Below are positions 38,031 to 47,156 of a stretch of DNA of 64,000 bases, one piece after another. Every line of letters begins with the position of its first letter. The first letter of the stretch is position 1. Under the pieces are notes generated by a model, which saw only the letters and a list, made by a program, of their open reading frames with translations, made no database searches and was not told the DNA's origin. Origin of the DNA: Rhodobacteraceae bacterium UBA1943 (GTDB lineage: Bacteria > Pseudomonadota > Alphaproteobacteria > Rhodobacterales > Rhodobacteraceae); contig DDEX01000063.1 of assembly GCA_002336845.1 (NCBI GenBank), positions 61,003 to 125,002 on the forward strand. Direction: 5' to 3'. The translations under genes and the position numbers were made by a program.

Positions 38031-40114
38031 GAAATGGAGCCGAGAATCTTGATCTCGATGCCCTTGGCGAGCTCGACATGCGAGAGAACCGGCAATGTGG
38101 CAAACAGGCGTTCGATGATCATGCGCACATAAGAGCGGGATTCGGGCGACGTGACCAGCACGAAAGGCGCGCCGCGGTCGAGAAACTCGCGGATAACCCG
38201 GGTCGCCTGCTCGGAAAACTCCTCGAGCTGGCGCGGATCGATGTCGAATTCGACGATTTCGCCCTTCGTGTCGCGCTTGAGCGCCTGGTGGAACACCATG
38301 TCCCACTTGTTGCCGAGACGCAGCACCGGCAGCACGCCGTTGTCGGTCAGGTCGCCGCAGATCTGCTGCGCCATGCGGATGCGCACATGCTCGACGATCT
38401 GCTCGGTCTTGCGCACATGCGGCGCAAGTTCGGCGACGGCTTCGAGGATGAGATGCAGGTTGCGGATGGAGACGCGCTCGGCGAGCAGCAGCTTCAAGAC
38501 GGCCTGCAGGCCGGAATAGGACATGTGCGACGAGCAGATTTCGTCGGCGAGCTTGCGGTATTCCGGGTCGAGGCGCTCGATCAACACCTTGACGTCCTTG
38601 TAAGACAGGAGCTGCGGCAGGTTGTTGCGGATGACTTCCGAAAGGTGGGTGAGGACCACCGAGACGTTGTCGATCGGGTGGAAGCCCTCACGGCGCAGGT
38701 CTTCGGCGAAAGTCTCGAGGATCGAGACGGCCGGCATGCCGAAGGCGGGTTCGCGGATATCATCCCCCGGCACGCTCGGCTTGCGGCCACCGCCGGTGAC
38801 GACGAGGACTTCGCCGACGCGCACGATGTTGGAGGCGATCGTCGTGCCGTGGATGCGGATCTGGTAAGACTTGTCGGGGATGGCGATGTCGTCGGAAACC
38901 TTGATTTCCGGCACGACGAAACCGTACTGCGAGGCGAATTTCTTGCGCATCTTGCCGACACGGAAGGCCAGTTCCTGGTGCGCGCCGAGAAGACGGGTGG
39001 AGACCTGCTTGCCGAGCAGCAGTTCGATCTCAGCGGTCTTGAGCACAGACTTGACCGAATCCTTCTCCTGCTCGCGGTTCGCCTGGACCTGCTGGGCTTC
39101 CGCCGCACGCTTGGCCTGGTTTTCCGCCTCGATACGGCGCGGGATGATCCAGCCGCCGAAGGCCATGACGCCGCCGAGCACCATGAAGGGCAGGAACGGC
39201 AGGCCCGGCATGAGGGCGAGCATGATCATCAGCGCGGCGGCGACGAGCAGTGCGCGCGGATAGCCGGAGAGCTGGTTAACGACCGCCTGGTCGGTGGAGC
39301 CGGAGGTGCCGCCGCGCGAGACGATGAGGCCTGCGGCGAGCGAAACGATGAGCGCCGGGATCTGCGAGACGAGACCGTCGCCGACCGAGAGCTTGACGAA
39401 GACGTCGGCGGCTTCACCGAGTTCCATGCCGTGGCGGAAGTAGCCGATGATGATGCCGCCGAAGACGTTGATGGCGGTGATGAGAAGGCCGGCGATGGCA
39501 TCGCCGCGCACGAATTTCGAGGCACCGTCCATCGAACCGAAGAAGGAGCTTTCCTCTTCCAGTTCACGGCGGCGCAGCTGCGCCTGCTTCTCGTCGATGA
39601 GGCCGGCCGAAAGGTCGGCGTCGATCGACATCTGCTTGCCGGGAATGGCGTCAAGGGTGAAGCGCGCGCCCACTTCCGCGATACGCGTCGCACCCTTGGT
39701 GATGACGATGAAGTTCACCACGATCAGGATCATGAAGACGATGATACCGATGACGAAGTCACCGGACATGACGAGGCTGGCGAAGCCCGCGATGACGCCG
39801 CCCGCCGCGTCGTGCCCCTCGTTGCCATGCGAAAGGATGACGCGCGTCGTCGCGATGTTGAGCGACAGGCGCACCATGGTGGCGATGAGGAGGACGGTCG
39901 GGAAGGACGAGAAATCGAGCGGCCGCTGGATCCACAGTGAGACCATCAGGATCAGCACCGAGAAGGCGATGGAGAAGGCCAGGCCGATGTCGATCATGAA
40001 TGCCGGTATCGGCAGGAAGAGGATCGACAGGATCGTCAGGATGCCTACGGCGAACGCGACATCGCGACCGCTGGGGCTCACCTTCGGAAGGTTGATTGCC
40101 GGTACTTGCGCCAT
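38027..40114 (-). CDS. flhA: flagellar export gate protein FlhA
   Basis: A 695-residue protein of normal FlhA length. The N-terminal half has eight membrane segments with the FHIPEP signature region RPLDFSSFPTVLLIATMVRL and the SLNIATTRVIL helix; the cytoplasmic half has the conserved RxxEExSFFG (REELEEESSFFGSMDGA-like) loop and the substrate-docking domain. It selects and energises export substrates. The MAQVPAINL start is preferred to an in-frame ATG 15 codons upstream. Confidence 0.96.
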   Translation of the reverse strand: MAQVPAINLPKVSPSGRDVAFAVGILTILSILFLPIPAFMIDIGLAFSIAFSVLILMVSLWIQRPLDFSSFPTVLLIATMVRLSLNIATTRVILSHGNEGHDAAGGVIAGFASLVMSGDFVIGIIVFMILIVVNFIVITKGATRIAEVGARFTLDAIPGKQMSIDADLSAGLIDEKQAQLRRRELEEESSFFGSMDGASKFVRGDAIAGLLITAINVFGGIIIGYFRHGMELGEAADVFVKLSVGDGLVSQIPALIVSLAAGLIVSRGGTSGSTDQAVVNQLSGYPRALLVAAALMIMLALMPGLPFLPFMVLGGVMAFGGWIIPRRIEAENQAKRAAEAQQVQANREQEKDSVKSVLKTAEIELLLGKQVSTRLLGAHQELAFRVGKMRKKFASQYGFVVPEIKVSDDIAIPDKSYQIRIHGTTIASNIVRVGEVLVVTGGGRKPSVPGDDIREPAFGMPAVSILETFAEDLRREGFHPIDNVSVVLTHLSEVIRNNLPQLLSYKDVKVLIERLDPEYRKLADEICSSHMSYSGLQAVLKLLLAERVSIRNLHLILEAVAELAPHVRKTEQIVEHVRIRMAQQICGDLTDNGVLPVLRLGNKWDMVFHQALKRDTKGEIVEFDIDPRQLEEFSEQATRVIREFLDRGAPFVLVTSPESRSYVRMIIERLFATLPVLSHVELAKGIEIKILGSIS

Positions 40115-40235
40115 TTGAATGCTTCCCGTCTCGTCATGAGAGGCGGCGGCGCGGAACATGCGTCGCCCATTTCACCCGATGACCTACAGGGCGAAGCTTG
40201 CGCGAGGATGGGGAGCGGTTGGGCCGGACCGGCGC

Positions 40236-40502
40236 TCAGAAGCCGGTTTCGATGCGGGAGAAGACGAGATCGGTGAAGATCGAGATCTGGGCGCCGATGA
40301 AAGGGGCCGAGATGGCAATGGTCACGAAGATCGCCAGGATCTTCGGAACGAAGGTGAGGGTCATTTCCTGCACCTGGGTCAACGCCTGCACGAAGGCGAT
40401 GGCGACGCCCACGATCATGGCGGCAGCGACAGCCGGGCCGGAGGCCATGACGACCGTCCAGATGGCTGCCTGCGCTATGTCGAGGGCGTCAGCTTCATTC
40501 AC
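40236..40502 (-). CDS. fliQ: flagellar export gate protein FliQ
   Basis: An 88-residue, two-helix membrane protein with the FliQ blocks ASGPAVAAAMIVGVAIAF, ALTQVQEMTLTFVPKI and a C-terminal FTDLVF. Four copies join FliP and FliR in the gate. The start is GTG at 40502, overlapping the flgD stop codon by three bases. The gap of about 120 bases to flhA is free of genes. Confidence 0.94.
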   Translation of the reverse strand: MNEADALDIAQAAIWTVVMASGPAVAAAMIVGVAIAFVQALTQVQEMTLTFVPKILAIFVTIAISAPFIGAQISIFTDLVFSRIETGF

Positions 40503-40933
40503 GATTTGGTTTCGCTTATCATCACGCCCGGTCCGATGACGAGTTTTTCGCCCGAATCAAGCTTTGCCACGATACCGTCATTGTATAGCGTCACCTCCTT
40601 GACGACGCCAGTGACCTTGCCGTCCTCGCTGGTGACGGTGCGGCCGATGACCGAATTGGCTTCCTGCAGCGACGTACGCTGGAGCAGGCTTTCCAGGTTC
40701 TTGTTCGTCTTGATGGTCTGCTCGACCTGCGAGAAGGTCGCCAGCTGCGCCATCTGCTGGGCCGCGTCCATCGGCTCGGTCGGGTCCTGGTTCTTCATCT
40801 GCGCCACGAGCAGCTTGAGGAAGCTTTCGTAGTTCAGCGTCGCACTCTTGGAGTCCGTGCCGGAATCTGCACCCGTGACGGTCGGCGTATAGCCGGAGGA
40901 CGTCGCGGCGCCAACGGGATTGGTCGTTACCAT
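40499..40933 (-). CDS. flgD: hook-cap protein FlgD (short form)
   Basis: A 144-residue protein with the FlgD N-terminal signature ESFLKLLVAQMKNQDPTEPMD and AQLATFSQVEQ. It is shorter than enterobacterial FlgD (about 230) because the Fn3-Tudor-like C-terminal part is reduced, as is common in Rhizobiaceae. It scaffolds hook polymerisation. It overlaps flbT at its start and fliQ at its end by a few bases. Confidence 0.93.
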   Translation of the reverse strand: MVTTNPVGAATSSGYTPTVTGADSGTDSKSATLNYESFLKLLVAQMKNQDPTEPMDAAQQMAQLATFSQVEQTIKTNKNLESLLQRTSLQEANSVIGRTVTSEDGKVTGVVKEVTLYNDGIVAKLDSGEKLVIGPGVMISETKS

Positions 40934-41373
40934 GGTGCGATCTCCCTGCGGATCTGTTCGATGGTAGCCGGCGCCATTTCCTGGTTGTTGAGGATACGGT
41001 CCTCGATCGGGTAGAGCCCGCGGATGGCCTTCAGCGCCTCGAAGGCACGGCCCTGCGTGACGAGCGCGTCGACGCGCTTCAGTTCGGCCAGCACTTCCTC
41101 GTTCTTGAAGCAGGACAAGAGCATGATGACCGACTTGCGGAACATGGCGATCGACTGCTCGGCGCCTTCCGGGTTGATCAGCGACATCTGTGCGATGAAA
41201 TAGAGCTGGCGAAGAGGCGTCGTCGCCTGTTCGGGCTGCAGGACGTGGTTTTCCAGAAGGAAGGTCACGTCGTTGAGAAACTCGACCGCCACCTTGCGGT
41301 CGACCCTCAGAACGGCGCCGTTGACGAAAATGCGTTCCCCGGACTTCAGCGATATACGCAGCGTACTTTTCAT
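40927..41373 (-). CDS. flbT: flagellin regulator FlbT
   Basis: A 148-residue protein matching FlbT along its length (LRISLKSGERIFVNGAVLRVDRK; VLQPEQATTPLRQLYFIAQM). In Caulobacter FlbT binds flagellin mRNA and curbs its translation until the hook is built; a regulatory role in rhizobia is likely. It overlaps flaF (four bases) and flgD (seven bases), so the three are probably co-translated. Confidence 0.94.
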   Translation of the reverse strand: MKSTLRISLKSGERIFVNGAVLRVDRKVAVEFLNDVTFLLENHVLQPEQATTPLRQLYFIAQMSLINPEGAEQSIAMFRKSVIMLLSCFKNEEVLAELKRVDALVTQGRAFEALKAIRGLYPIEDRILNNQEMAPATIEQIRREIAPW

Positions 41374-41720
41374 TTGATTCCATCCTTGATGATGGTTGTG
41401 ATGTCGATGATGCCCTGGAAATTGGTGGATTCGCGTTTGCGGATCCGTTCGATTTCCTTGAGTATCCAGATTGCAATGGAGATCAGATTGGCCCGCAGTT
41501 CGTCTTCGAGCTGGTTTTCCGGATTGCCGAGATCCTCGATGAAGCGGATCCAGACGCGGCGCGTGTAATAGACCGCCTCGACCGCTTCCTTGCCGTAGTT
41601 TGCGCCGGACGCCACGGCTGCGTTCAAAAGCACGATCGATCGCTCGAGAACCTGCCGTTCTCGATCTTTCGAGACGGCAACGCCCTCCTCCATGATCTCG
41701 GCATATGAAAACTGGTACAT
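41370..41720 (-). CDS. flaF: flagellar regulator FlaF
   Basis: A 116-residue protein of the FlaF family, with the start MYQFSYAEIMEE, the RERQVLERSIVLLNAA region and RVWIRFIEDLGNPEN. In Caulobacter FlaF aids flagellin synthesis and secretion and acts against FlbT. It overlaps flbT by four bases. Confidence 0.94.
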   Translation of the reverse strand: MYQFSYAEIMEEGVAVSKDRERQVLERSIVLLNAAVASGANYGKEAVEAVYYTRRVWIRFIEDLGNPENQLEDELRANLISIAIWILKEIERIRKRESTNFQGIIDITTIIKDGIK

Positions 41721-41757
41721 TCAGACATCCTTCATGTGTGTCCGTATCCTCTGTTCA

Positions 41758-42813
41758 TCAGAGGTAATTCAGCAGGCTCAGCTTCTGGATCCGCGAGGTC
41801 AGCGTGTAGGCGAGAGAAAGCTGCGATTCGAGCGTGGTCACGCGCGTTGCCGCCTCGTAGGTATCGATCCCTTCCATGTCCTTGATGCTGGTGCTCAAAA
41901 TGGTGAGCTGCGCGTTGAGCGAGGTATTGGCCTGGGTTACGCGCGCTTCGGAAATACCGAGCTTGGAACGCTCGCCGTCGATGCCCGAGATCGCCCGGCC
42001 CATATAGTCGATCGCCGCGTCGCTGACGGTCTTGCGGGCCGCTTCGGGAATGTCGAGCGCCAGCAGTTCCTGGCCGAGAATGAGGCCCAGCGCCATGTTG
42101 CGCATGCCGGTGACATTGGTGTTGGTCGAGCTTTGCACCGTTTCGGAGGTGCTGACGCGGCTCTCCATGTTCTCGTTCGATGCGTTCGACCAGTCCGTTT
42201 CCCAGCTGATGCTCATATAGTCCGTTTCGAGCCCGTCGATAAAGGACTGCATGTCGGCGGCCGTGATGCCCGAAACGGCCGGGTCCGTCTGGTCGAAGCC
42301 GAAATGGGCGAGGAACGCGGCGTCGAACGAGGCTTTCGCATCCGAACACGGAATGCCCTCGAAGTAATCCTTGAGCGGCATCACATCGGAATTGATGCCG
42401 GCGAACAGATATTCGCCGCTGAAGGAGGTATTGGCGGCAGCCGTGAAGATCGACAGCGCGTCGCCGAGGTTCTTCTTCGCAAGATCCAGCTGGTCGGCCG
42501 AGGTGATGCCCGACAGCGCGATCAGGACGCCCATGGCGTCGTTCGCCGCGTTCGACATCTGGCCGAGCGCCTGCTGGGAGGCGGCAAGGCGCTGCGTCGT
42601 CAGCGCGTTGGTGCTCTTCAGCGATTCCATGCGTTGCAGGTCGCGGTGCAGGTTCAGCGTGCGGGCGGTCTTGGCGCCCAGCACGGCGCCGACGTCCGAA
42701 TGACGGCCCGTGACGGATTCTTCCTGGACCTGCAGCATCTCCTTCTGCGCGCTCGACACCGTCAGGCGCATCGCGTTCTGGAGGGACATATTTGAAACGA
42801 AAGAGGCCTTCAT
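41758..42813 (-). CDS. flgL: hook-filament junction protein FlgL
   Basis: A 351-residue protein with flagellin-like termini: MSLQNAMRLTVSSAQKEMLQ with VTGRHSDVG near the N-terminus, and AATRVTTLESQLSLAYTLTSRIQKLSLLNYL at the C-terminus. It links hook and filament with FlgK. It follows flgK by three bases and precedes flaF. Confidence 0.94.
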   Translation of the reverse strand: MKASFVSNMSLQNAMRLTVSSAQKEMLQVQEESVTGRHSDVGAVLGAKTARTLNLHRDLQRMESLKSTNALTTQRLAASQQALGQMSNAANDAMGVLIALSGITSADQLDLAKKNLGDALSIFTAAANTSFSGEYLFAGINSDVMPLKDYFEGIPCSDAKASFDAAFLAHFGFDQTDPAVSGITAADMQSFIDGLETDYMSISWETDWSNASNENMESRVSTSETVQSSTNTNVTGMRNMALGLILGQELLALDIPEAARKTVSDAAIDYMGRAISGIDGERSKLGISEARVTQANTSLNAQLTILSTSIKDMEGIDTYEAATRVTTLESQLSLAYTLTSRIQKLSLLNYL

Positions 42814-42816
42814 AGC

Positions 42817-44268
42817 TTAGCCCGCCGCCTGGAGAAGCGCGGTGATCATCTCATCGACCGCCGATACGAGTTTTGCCGACGCCTTGTAGGACTGTTCGAG
42901 ATCGAGAAGCAGAGCGAGTTCCTCGTCGAGGCTGACGGCCGTGACATTGAGGAGCGCTTCCTGCGTGCGGCCGAGCAGCGCCGACTTGTCGTCGCCGGCC
43001 GTGGTCGCCGCACTGCGGATCTGCTCCAGCCAGCCAACCGAACCGGTCGAGAAGGCAAGCACCGTCGCGGTCGTGTCGATCGCCGCCGCCGCATCGAAGT
43101 CGGTGGGCGTTTCGAAGGCCGCCGTATAGGTCTTCAACAGCTCCGAGAAGCTGGCATTGTTGCCGATGTTGAAGGTGTCGTTGATACCGTCGCGCAGCAG
43201 CATGGCGTTGCCGCCCTGGCTGGTGATGACGGCCGGGTTCACCTTGATAACGGTGGAAAGGCCCGGCACTACGGCGACGGTGGAGAAATCGTCGCCAACT
43301 CCCACGCCATTGCGCACGAAAAGACCGTCCGCCTTGCCGGGGGGCGCGGCGATGGTCTCGGAGAACATGTTGATCAGGCCGCGGGACATCTCGTCGAGCT
43401 GCGCCTGGAATGTCGGTGCGGTATGGTCACGGATCTGGAGCAGCGCGGCGATGGAACCCTGCGCGCTCGTATTGCCGCCAGTGCCCATCTGCACGGGCAC
43501 GCCGTCGATCAGGACTTCCTGGCCGGTGACGGTCGCCGTGTATGTCGGCGTAGCAGTGAAGCTGACGGTGCGCGCCTCGGTCTCGAACAGAACGGTACCG
43601 TCGCTGGTGTAGAGCGCGAGATCGTTGTTCTTGCGGGTCAGCGTGCTGACGCCGACGATGCTGGAAATCTGGGTCAGCAGCTTGTCGCGCTGGTCGAGCG
43701 CGTCGTTGACGTCCGTGCCGGCCGCAGTGCCCTGCTTGACCTGGTCGTTGTAGGTCTTGAACTCGACGAGCAGACGGTTGAGTTCCGTTACGGCCGTCGC
43801 AATATCCGCGTCCGCTTCACCGCGCAGCTTCTGCAGCGCCTGAGACGTGCTGTTGAGCGAGTTGGCGACGTCGATGGCGTCCGATACGACCGTCTCGGCG
43901 AGCGAGACTTCGTTCGGCTTGTCGGCGAAGGCCTGAAGATTGTCGCGCAGCTTGGAGAGATAGGTGGACGGGGCGAGTTCGTAGTCCTCGCCGCCGAGCA
44001 TCATCTTCATGCTGGTGAGGCCGCTCAGGAGCGTGTCCTGCCCGGCCGTCTTGGAGATGGAGAGCAGGTTCTGCTTCAGCAGAGCCTCGTTCTGCGCACG
44101 CTGCGTTTCGACGACAGTGGCACCCGACGTGGCCGTGGCGAGGATCGCCGAGCGGCGTGCATAGGCCGTGTTGCTTGCATTGGCAATGTTCTTCGACGCA
44201 ACGGCCGACTGCAGGCCTATGTTCGAAAAGCTCGACTGAGCGGTCTTCATTGCTGTGGAAAGCGACAT
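42817..44268 (-). CDS. flgK: hook-filament junction protein FlgK
   Basis: A 483-residue protein with the FlgK N-terminus (FSNIGLQSAVASKNIANASNTAYARR) and C-terminus (SLDEELALLLDLEQSYKASAKLVSAVDEMI), where the last block is the exported-axial-protein signature. The middle is variable. It forms the first junction ring below FlgL and follows flgE by 42 bases. Confidence 0.95.
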   Translation of the reverse strand: MSLSTAMKTAQSSFSNIGLQSAVASKNIANASNTAYARRSAILATATSGATVVETQRAQNEALLKQNLLSISKTAGQDTLLSGLTSMKMMLGGEDYELAPSTYLSKLRDNLQAFADKPNEVSLAETVVSDAIDVANSLNSTSQALQKLRGEADADIATAVTELNRLLVEFKTYNDQVKQGTAAGTDVNDALDQRDKLLTQISSIVGVSTLTRKNNDLALYTSDGTVLFETEARTVSFTATPTYTATVTGQEVLIDGVPVQMGTGGNTSAQGSIAALLQIRDHTAPTFQAQLDEMSRGLINMFSETIAAPPGKADGLFVRNGVGVGDDFSTVAVVPGLSTVIKVNPAVITSQGGNAMLLRDGINDTFNIGNNASFSELLKTYTAAFETPTDFDAAAAIDTTATVLAFSTGSVGWLEQIRSAATTAGDDKSALLGRTQEALLNVTAVSLDEELALLLDLEQSYKASAKLVSAVDEMITALLQAAG

Positions 44269-44310
44269 CGGATTTACCTAACTCTCGACTGCGTGCCGGC
44301 TTACGCCGCC

Positions 44311-45510
44311 TTATCTCTTCAGGTTGACGAGAACTTCCATGAGTTCCGAACCGGTCTGGAACACCTTCGAATTCGCCGTGTAGTTACGCTGCGATTCGAT
44401 CATGCCCGTCAGTTCCTCGGCGATATCGACGTTGGAATCTTCCAGCGCGCCGGACTTGATGCTGCCGTAGCCGGTGGTGCCGGCATAGCCCATGACGATG
44501 ACGCCCGAATCGTTGCTCTGCGAATAGACGTTGCCGGGCAGCGGCTTCAGGTTGTCCGGGCTCTGCACGGAAGCCAGCGCGATGCGGTACTTCGGGCTGA
44601 GTTCGCCGTTGGAATATTTCAGCGAAAGCACGCCGTCGTCGGTGATCTCGTAGCCGGTGACCTTGCTGGCCGCGTTACCGTCGATCTTGCCGTTGGAGAC
44701 GCCGAATTCGGCAGCGAGCTGCGTGGTGGAGCCGATGCTGATCGTCAGCGCGGCGAGTTCTGCACCGCCGGGCGTCTGGGCCGTCGTGGTGATCGTCGCC
44801 GGCGACGGGGTGAGCAACTTGCCGTCCACGTCGAAGGTCATCGCAATGGGGCCAGCAACCGTCGTACCGTCATAGACAGCTTCGACTTCCCAGGCATTGT
44901 CACCCGTCTTGGTGTAGGTGAACTCAATGAGACGCGAGTTGCCCTGGCTGTCATAGGCCTTGAGCGACGTCTTCTTTTCGGTGAGGTTCGCCGCGTTAGA
45001 AGGCAGGTTGACGTCAAGGATACCGTTCAACGAACCCTTGGCGTTGAGTTCGCCGGAGGACAGGTTGATTTCCTGAAGGCCATCGAAGCCGTTGACGACG
45101 ATCGTCGGGTCCTCGGTCGAGGAATAGGGATAGCCCATCAGCGTGAAGCCGGCGGAGTTCTGCAGCGAGCCGTCGTCCATCGGGGTGAAGGCGCCGGCGC
45201 GGGTCAGGTACTCCTGACCGTCAGCGCCCTGCACGATGAAGAAGCCCTGGCCGTTGATGGCAAGGTCCGTCGAGGACGTCGTATAGGTGAAGGTGCCCTG
45301 CGCCGAAATCGAATAGCGCACATCCGTGGTCACGCCGCCCGAATTGTAGGCGCCACCGGTGGAGGGCAGGATCAGCGAGGAGAACTGGGTCGAGGCCTTC
45401 TTGTAGCCCGTCGTGTTCGCATTGGCGATGTTGTCGGCGACCGTGCTCAGGCGGTTCGCCTGTGCATTCATGCCGGAAACACCCGTTCTCATCGTGCCGT
45501 AAAGACTCAT
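44311..45510 (-). CDS. flgE: flagellar hook protein FlgE
   Basis: A 399-residue axial protein. The N-terminus GMNAQANRLSTVADNIANANTTGYK and the C-terminal ESQRNYTANSKVFQTGSELMEVLVNLKR are the flagellar rod/hook signatures. The mid domain is within normal size for rhizobial FlgE. It follows ftcR by about 110 bases with a hairpin in the gap. Confidence 0.95.
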   Translation of the reverse strand: MSLYGTMRTGVSGMNAQANRLSTVADNIANANTTGYKKASTQFSSLILPSTGGAYNSGGVTTDVRYSISAQGTFTYTTSSTDLAINGQGFFIVQGADGQEYLTRAGAFTPMDDGSLQNSAGFTLMGYPYSSTEDPTIVVNGFDGLQEINLSSGELNAKGSLNGILDVNLPSNAANLTEKKTSLKAYDSQGNSRLIEFTYTKTGDNAWEVEAVYDGTTVAGPIAMTFDVDGKLLTPSPATITTTAQTPGGAELAALTISIGSTTQLAAEFGVSNGKIDGNAASKVTGYEITDDGVLSLKYSNGELSPKYRIALASVQSPDNLKPLPGNVYSQSNDSGVIVMGYAGTTGYGSIKSGALEDSNVDIAEELTGMIESQRNYTANSKVFQTGSELMEVLVNLKR

Positions 45511-45579
45511 GTCAAATCCCCGTTCGTCTCGTCACTACGACCCTATGGGACGGGCCTTGCGTGAAGCTGGCTGCAAAAT

Positions 45580-45611
45580 GATCTGGCGGGGTCCGCCTTC
45601 CCCACCAGATC
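45580..45611 (-). terminator. hairpin between ftcR and flgE
   Basis: GATCTGGCGGGG/CCCCACCAGATC inverted repeat just after the ftcR stop, without a long T-run. Probably a terminator or processing hairpin. Confidence 0.6.
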
Positions 45612-45621
45612 ACAAACTTTT

Positions 45622-46296
45622 TCAGCTCTGCCAGTCGATGCAGTAGCCAAGGAAGCGCTTGGAATCGATCGGGTCGAAACCGAGCTTCTTGCGCAGCTTC
45701 TTGCGCAGCTTGCTGATGTGGCTTTCCACCACGTTCTCCTCGACGTCCTCGTCGAAGATGCCGTAGATCGCGTTGAAGATCTGGGTCTTGGAAAGACGGC
45801 GGCCGCGGTTGGCGACCAAATATTCCAGGATGCGGCGCTCGCGGCGCGGCAGCGGGAAGACGTCGCCGGAAATTTCCGGGTCGCGTCCATCCGAGAAGAC
45901 ACGGATCGGGCCGATGTCTGTGTGGTTGGCGAGCGCCTTCAAGCGACGCCGGATGGCCGCCGCACGGGCCAGGATCTCACGGGGATGAACCGGCTTGCGC
46001 ACGACGTCGTCGACGCCGCTGTCGAACAGCGCAAGGGTGGTTTCGAGCGAGGGTGTGTCGCTGACCGCGATGACAGGGGCCTGCGAGCGATCACGGATCG
46101 CACGCGGCAGCTCCATCGAGAGCTGGCCCTGACCGATCAGGAATGCCTCGACCGCATCGATGTCCGAATCGGCGGCGGTGTTCACCCACTCGCCGAATTC
46201 ACGGGGGTCGAACCCCGTCGAGGGCACGCCCTCGCGACCAAAAAGAGAAGTATAGCCGTCCTTAACGAGCTCGCGCTCATCAACCACTACGATCAT
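45622..46296 (-). CDS. ftcR: flagellar transcription regulator FtcR/Rem (OmpR-type)
   Basis: A 224-residue response-regulator-like protein: an N-terminal receiver-like domain (MIVVVDERELVKDGYTSLF) and a C-terminal winged helix (LPRRERRILEYLVANRGRRLSK, then VVESHISKLRKKL). The usual phospho-acceptor region is degenerate (residues 50-60 read DIDAVEAFLIG), as in Sinorhizobium Rem and Brucella FtcR, which act without a cognate kinase to switch on flagellar genes. It heads the hook block. A TTAA-N7-TTAA site lies about 95 bases upstream. Confidence 0.9.
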   Translation of the reverse strand: MIVVVDERELVKDGYTSLFGREGVPSTGFDPREFGEWVNTAADSDIDAVEAFLIGQGQLSMELPRAIRDRSQAPVIAVSDTPSLETTLALFDSGVDDVVRKPVHPREILARAAAIRRRLKALANHTDIGPIRVFSDGRDPEISGDVFPLPRRERRILEYLVANRGRRLSKTQIFNAIYGIFDEDVEENVVESHISKLRKKLRKKLGFDPIDSKRFLGYCIDWQS

Positions 46297-46387
46297 TCGT
46301 CCGCCTCCGAATCAGTGTGGTGCTTCGTTCAGGCAGTGGTACGAATCGGGCGAATCACCGGCAACTAGAGGAAGTGACTGGGTGAAT

Positions 46388-46403
46388 TTAACAGTTGATT
46401 AAG
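46388..46403. promoter_or_regulatory. CtrA-like site upstream of ftcR
   Basis: TTAA CAGTTGA TTAAG fits TTAA-N7-TTAA but has G in place of the final C. A second pair, TTAACAAAGGTTAAC, with a six-base spacer lies at about 46473-46487. Confidence 0.4.
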
Positions 46404-46577
46404 AATTTCGTGCCGATTTGGTCTACATATAGTAGCTAATGGCAAATCTCGCCACAATTTTACGGTGGAAAAGTTAACAAAGGTTAACGGCGCGCCTTGT
46501 CATGCCAAAAGCGGGCGCATTCCTGCCACATTACGGCACAGGTCCCTCAGCACTCGAAATTTCAACTTTTAATAGAA

Positions 46578-47156
46578 TTACTGACAGAACTGTTTCGCGT
46601 TCGCCGTCCAGCTTCCATAGCCCGTCGCCACCAGGTTGGCGATCACGCGGCAGACGTAACGCTTCTGCGCGGGGTCGTTGTTGGGGCCGGCGTGATAGCG
46701 CGCGACCGCCATGGTCCAGGTCTCATGCCTGGCGTGGAGACGCGCAAGGAACGACGCCGCATACTCGACGTTCTTGCGCGGGTCGAACATTTCGGCGGCC
46801 GACCGGAACTGGTCGCCGTGGAAATGATGGTTGATCTGCATGCAGCCGAGATCGATCAGCTTGGCGCCCTGCGCCCGCGCCGCCTCGAATGCCTGCAGGG
46901 CATCCTCGCGGCTGCGGCCGAAAAAGGCCTTGCCTTCGATGTTCATCGCATAGGGCTGCAGCGATCCCTTCCGGCCGGTCTCGGTGAGACCGACGGAATA
47001 GAGGATACCGGCCGGGATATCGTATTTGGCGGCCGCCGCGAGGATTTCCCGCTCGCAGCTTCCCGTCGAAGCTGCCGCGTCAGAGATAGACGCCGCCAGA
47101 GCGCACAGGCTGACCGCCAGAAAGGCCAGGAGCGGTTTCCGACGTGTTGCCTTCAT
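46578..47156 (-). CDS. lytic transglycosylase of the flagellar cluster
   Basis: A 192-residue SLT-type transglycosylase with an N-terminal signal peptide (MKATRRKPLLAFLAVSLCALAASISDAAA). The catalytic Glu is in GLTETGR; DLGCMQINHHFH, VEYAASFLARL and ARYHAG complete the fold. It would open peptidoglycan for the rod and works where FlgJ here lacks that domain. The start follows an AAGGA site and lies inside the end of fliK, overlapping it by 77 bases. Confidence 0.88.
   Translation of the reverse strand: MKATRRKPLLAFLAVSLCALAASISDAAASTGSCEREILAAAAKYDIPAGILYSVGLTETGRKGSLQPYAMNIEGKAFFGRSREDALQAFEAARAQGAKLIDLGCMQINHHFHGDQFRSAAEMFDPRKNVEYAASFLARLHARHETWTMAVARYHAGPNNDPAQKRYVCRVIANLVATGYGSWTANAKQFCQ

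Noticed and set aside
38078..39940. 620-codon plus-strand open frame opposite flhA
   Set aside because: Shadow of flhA; no family features and no credible start signal.
43423..45564. 713-codon plus-strand open frame opposite flgK and flgE
   Set aside because: Antisense to two well-identified genes; composition typical of a shadow frame.
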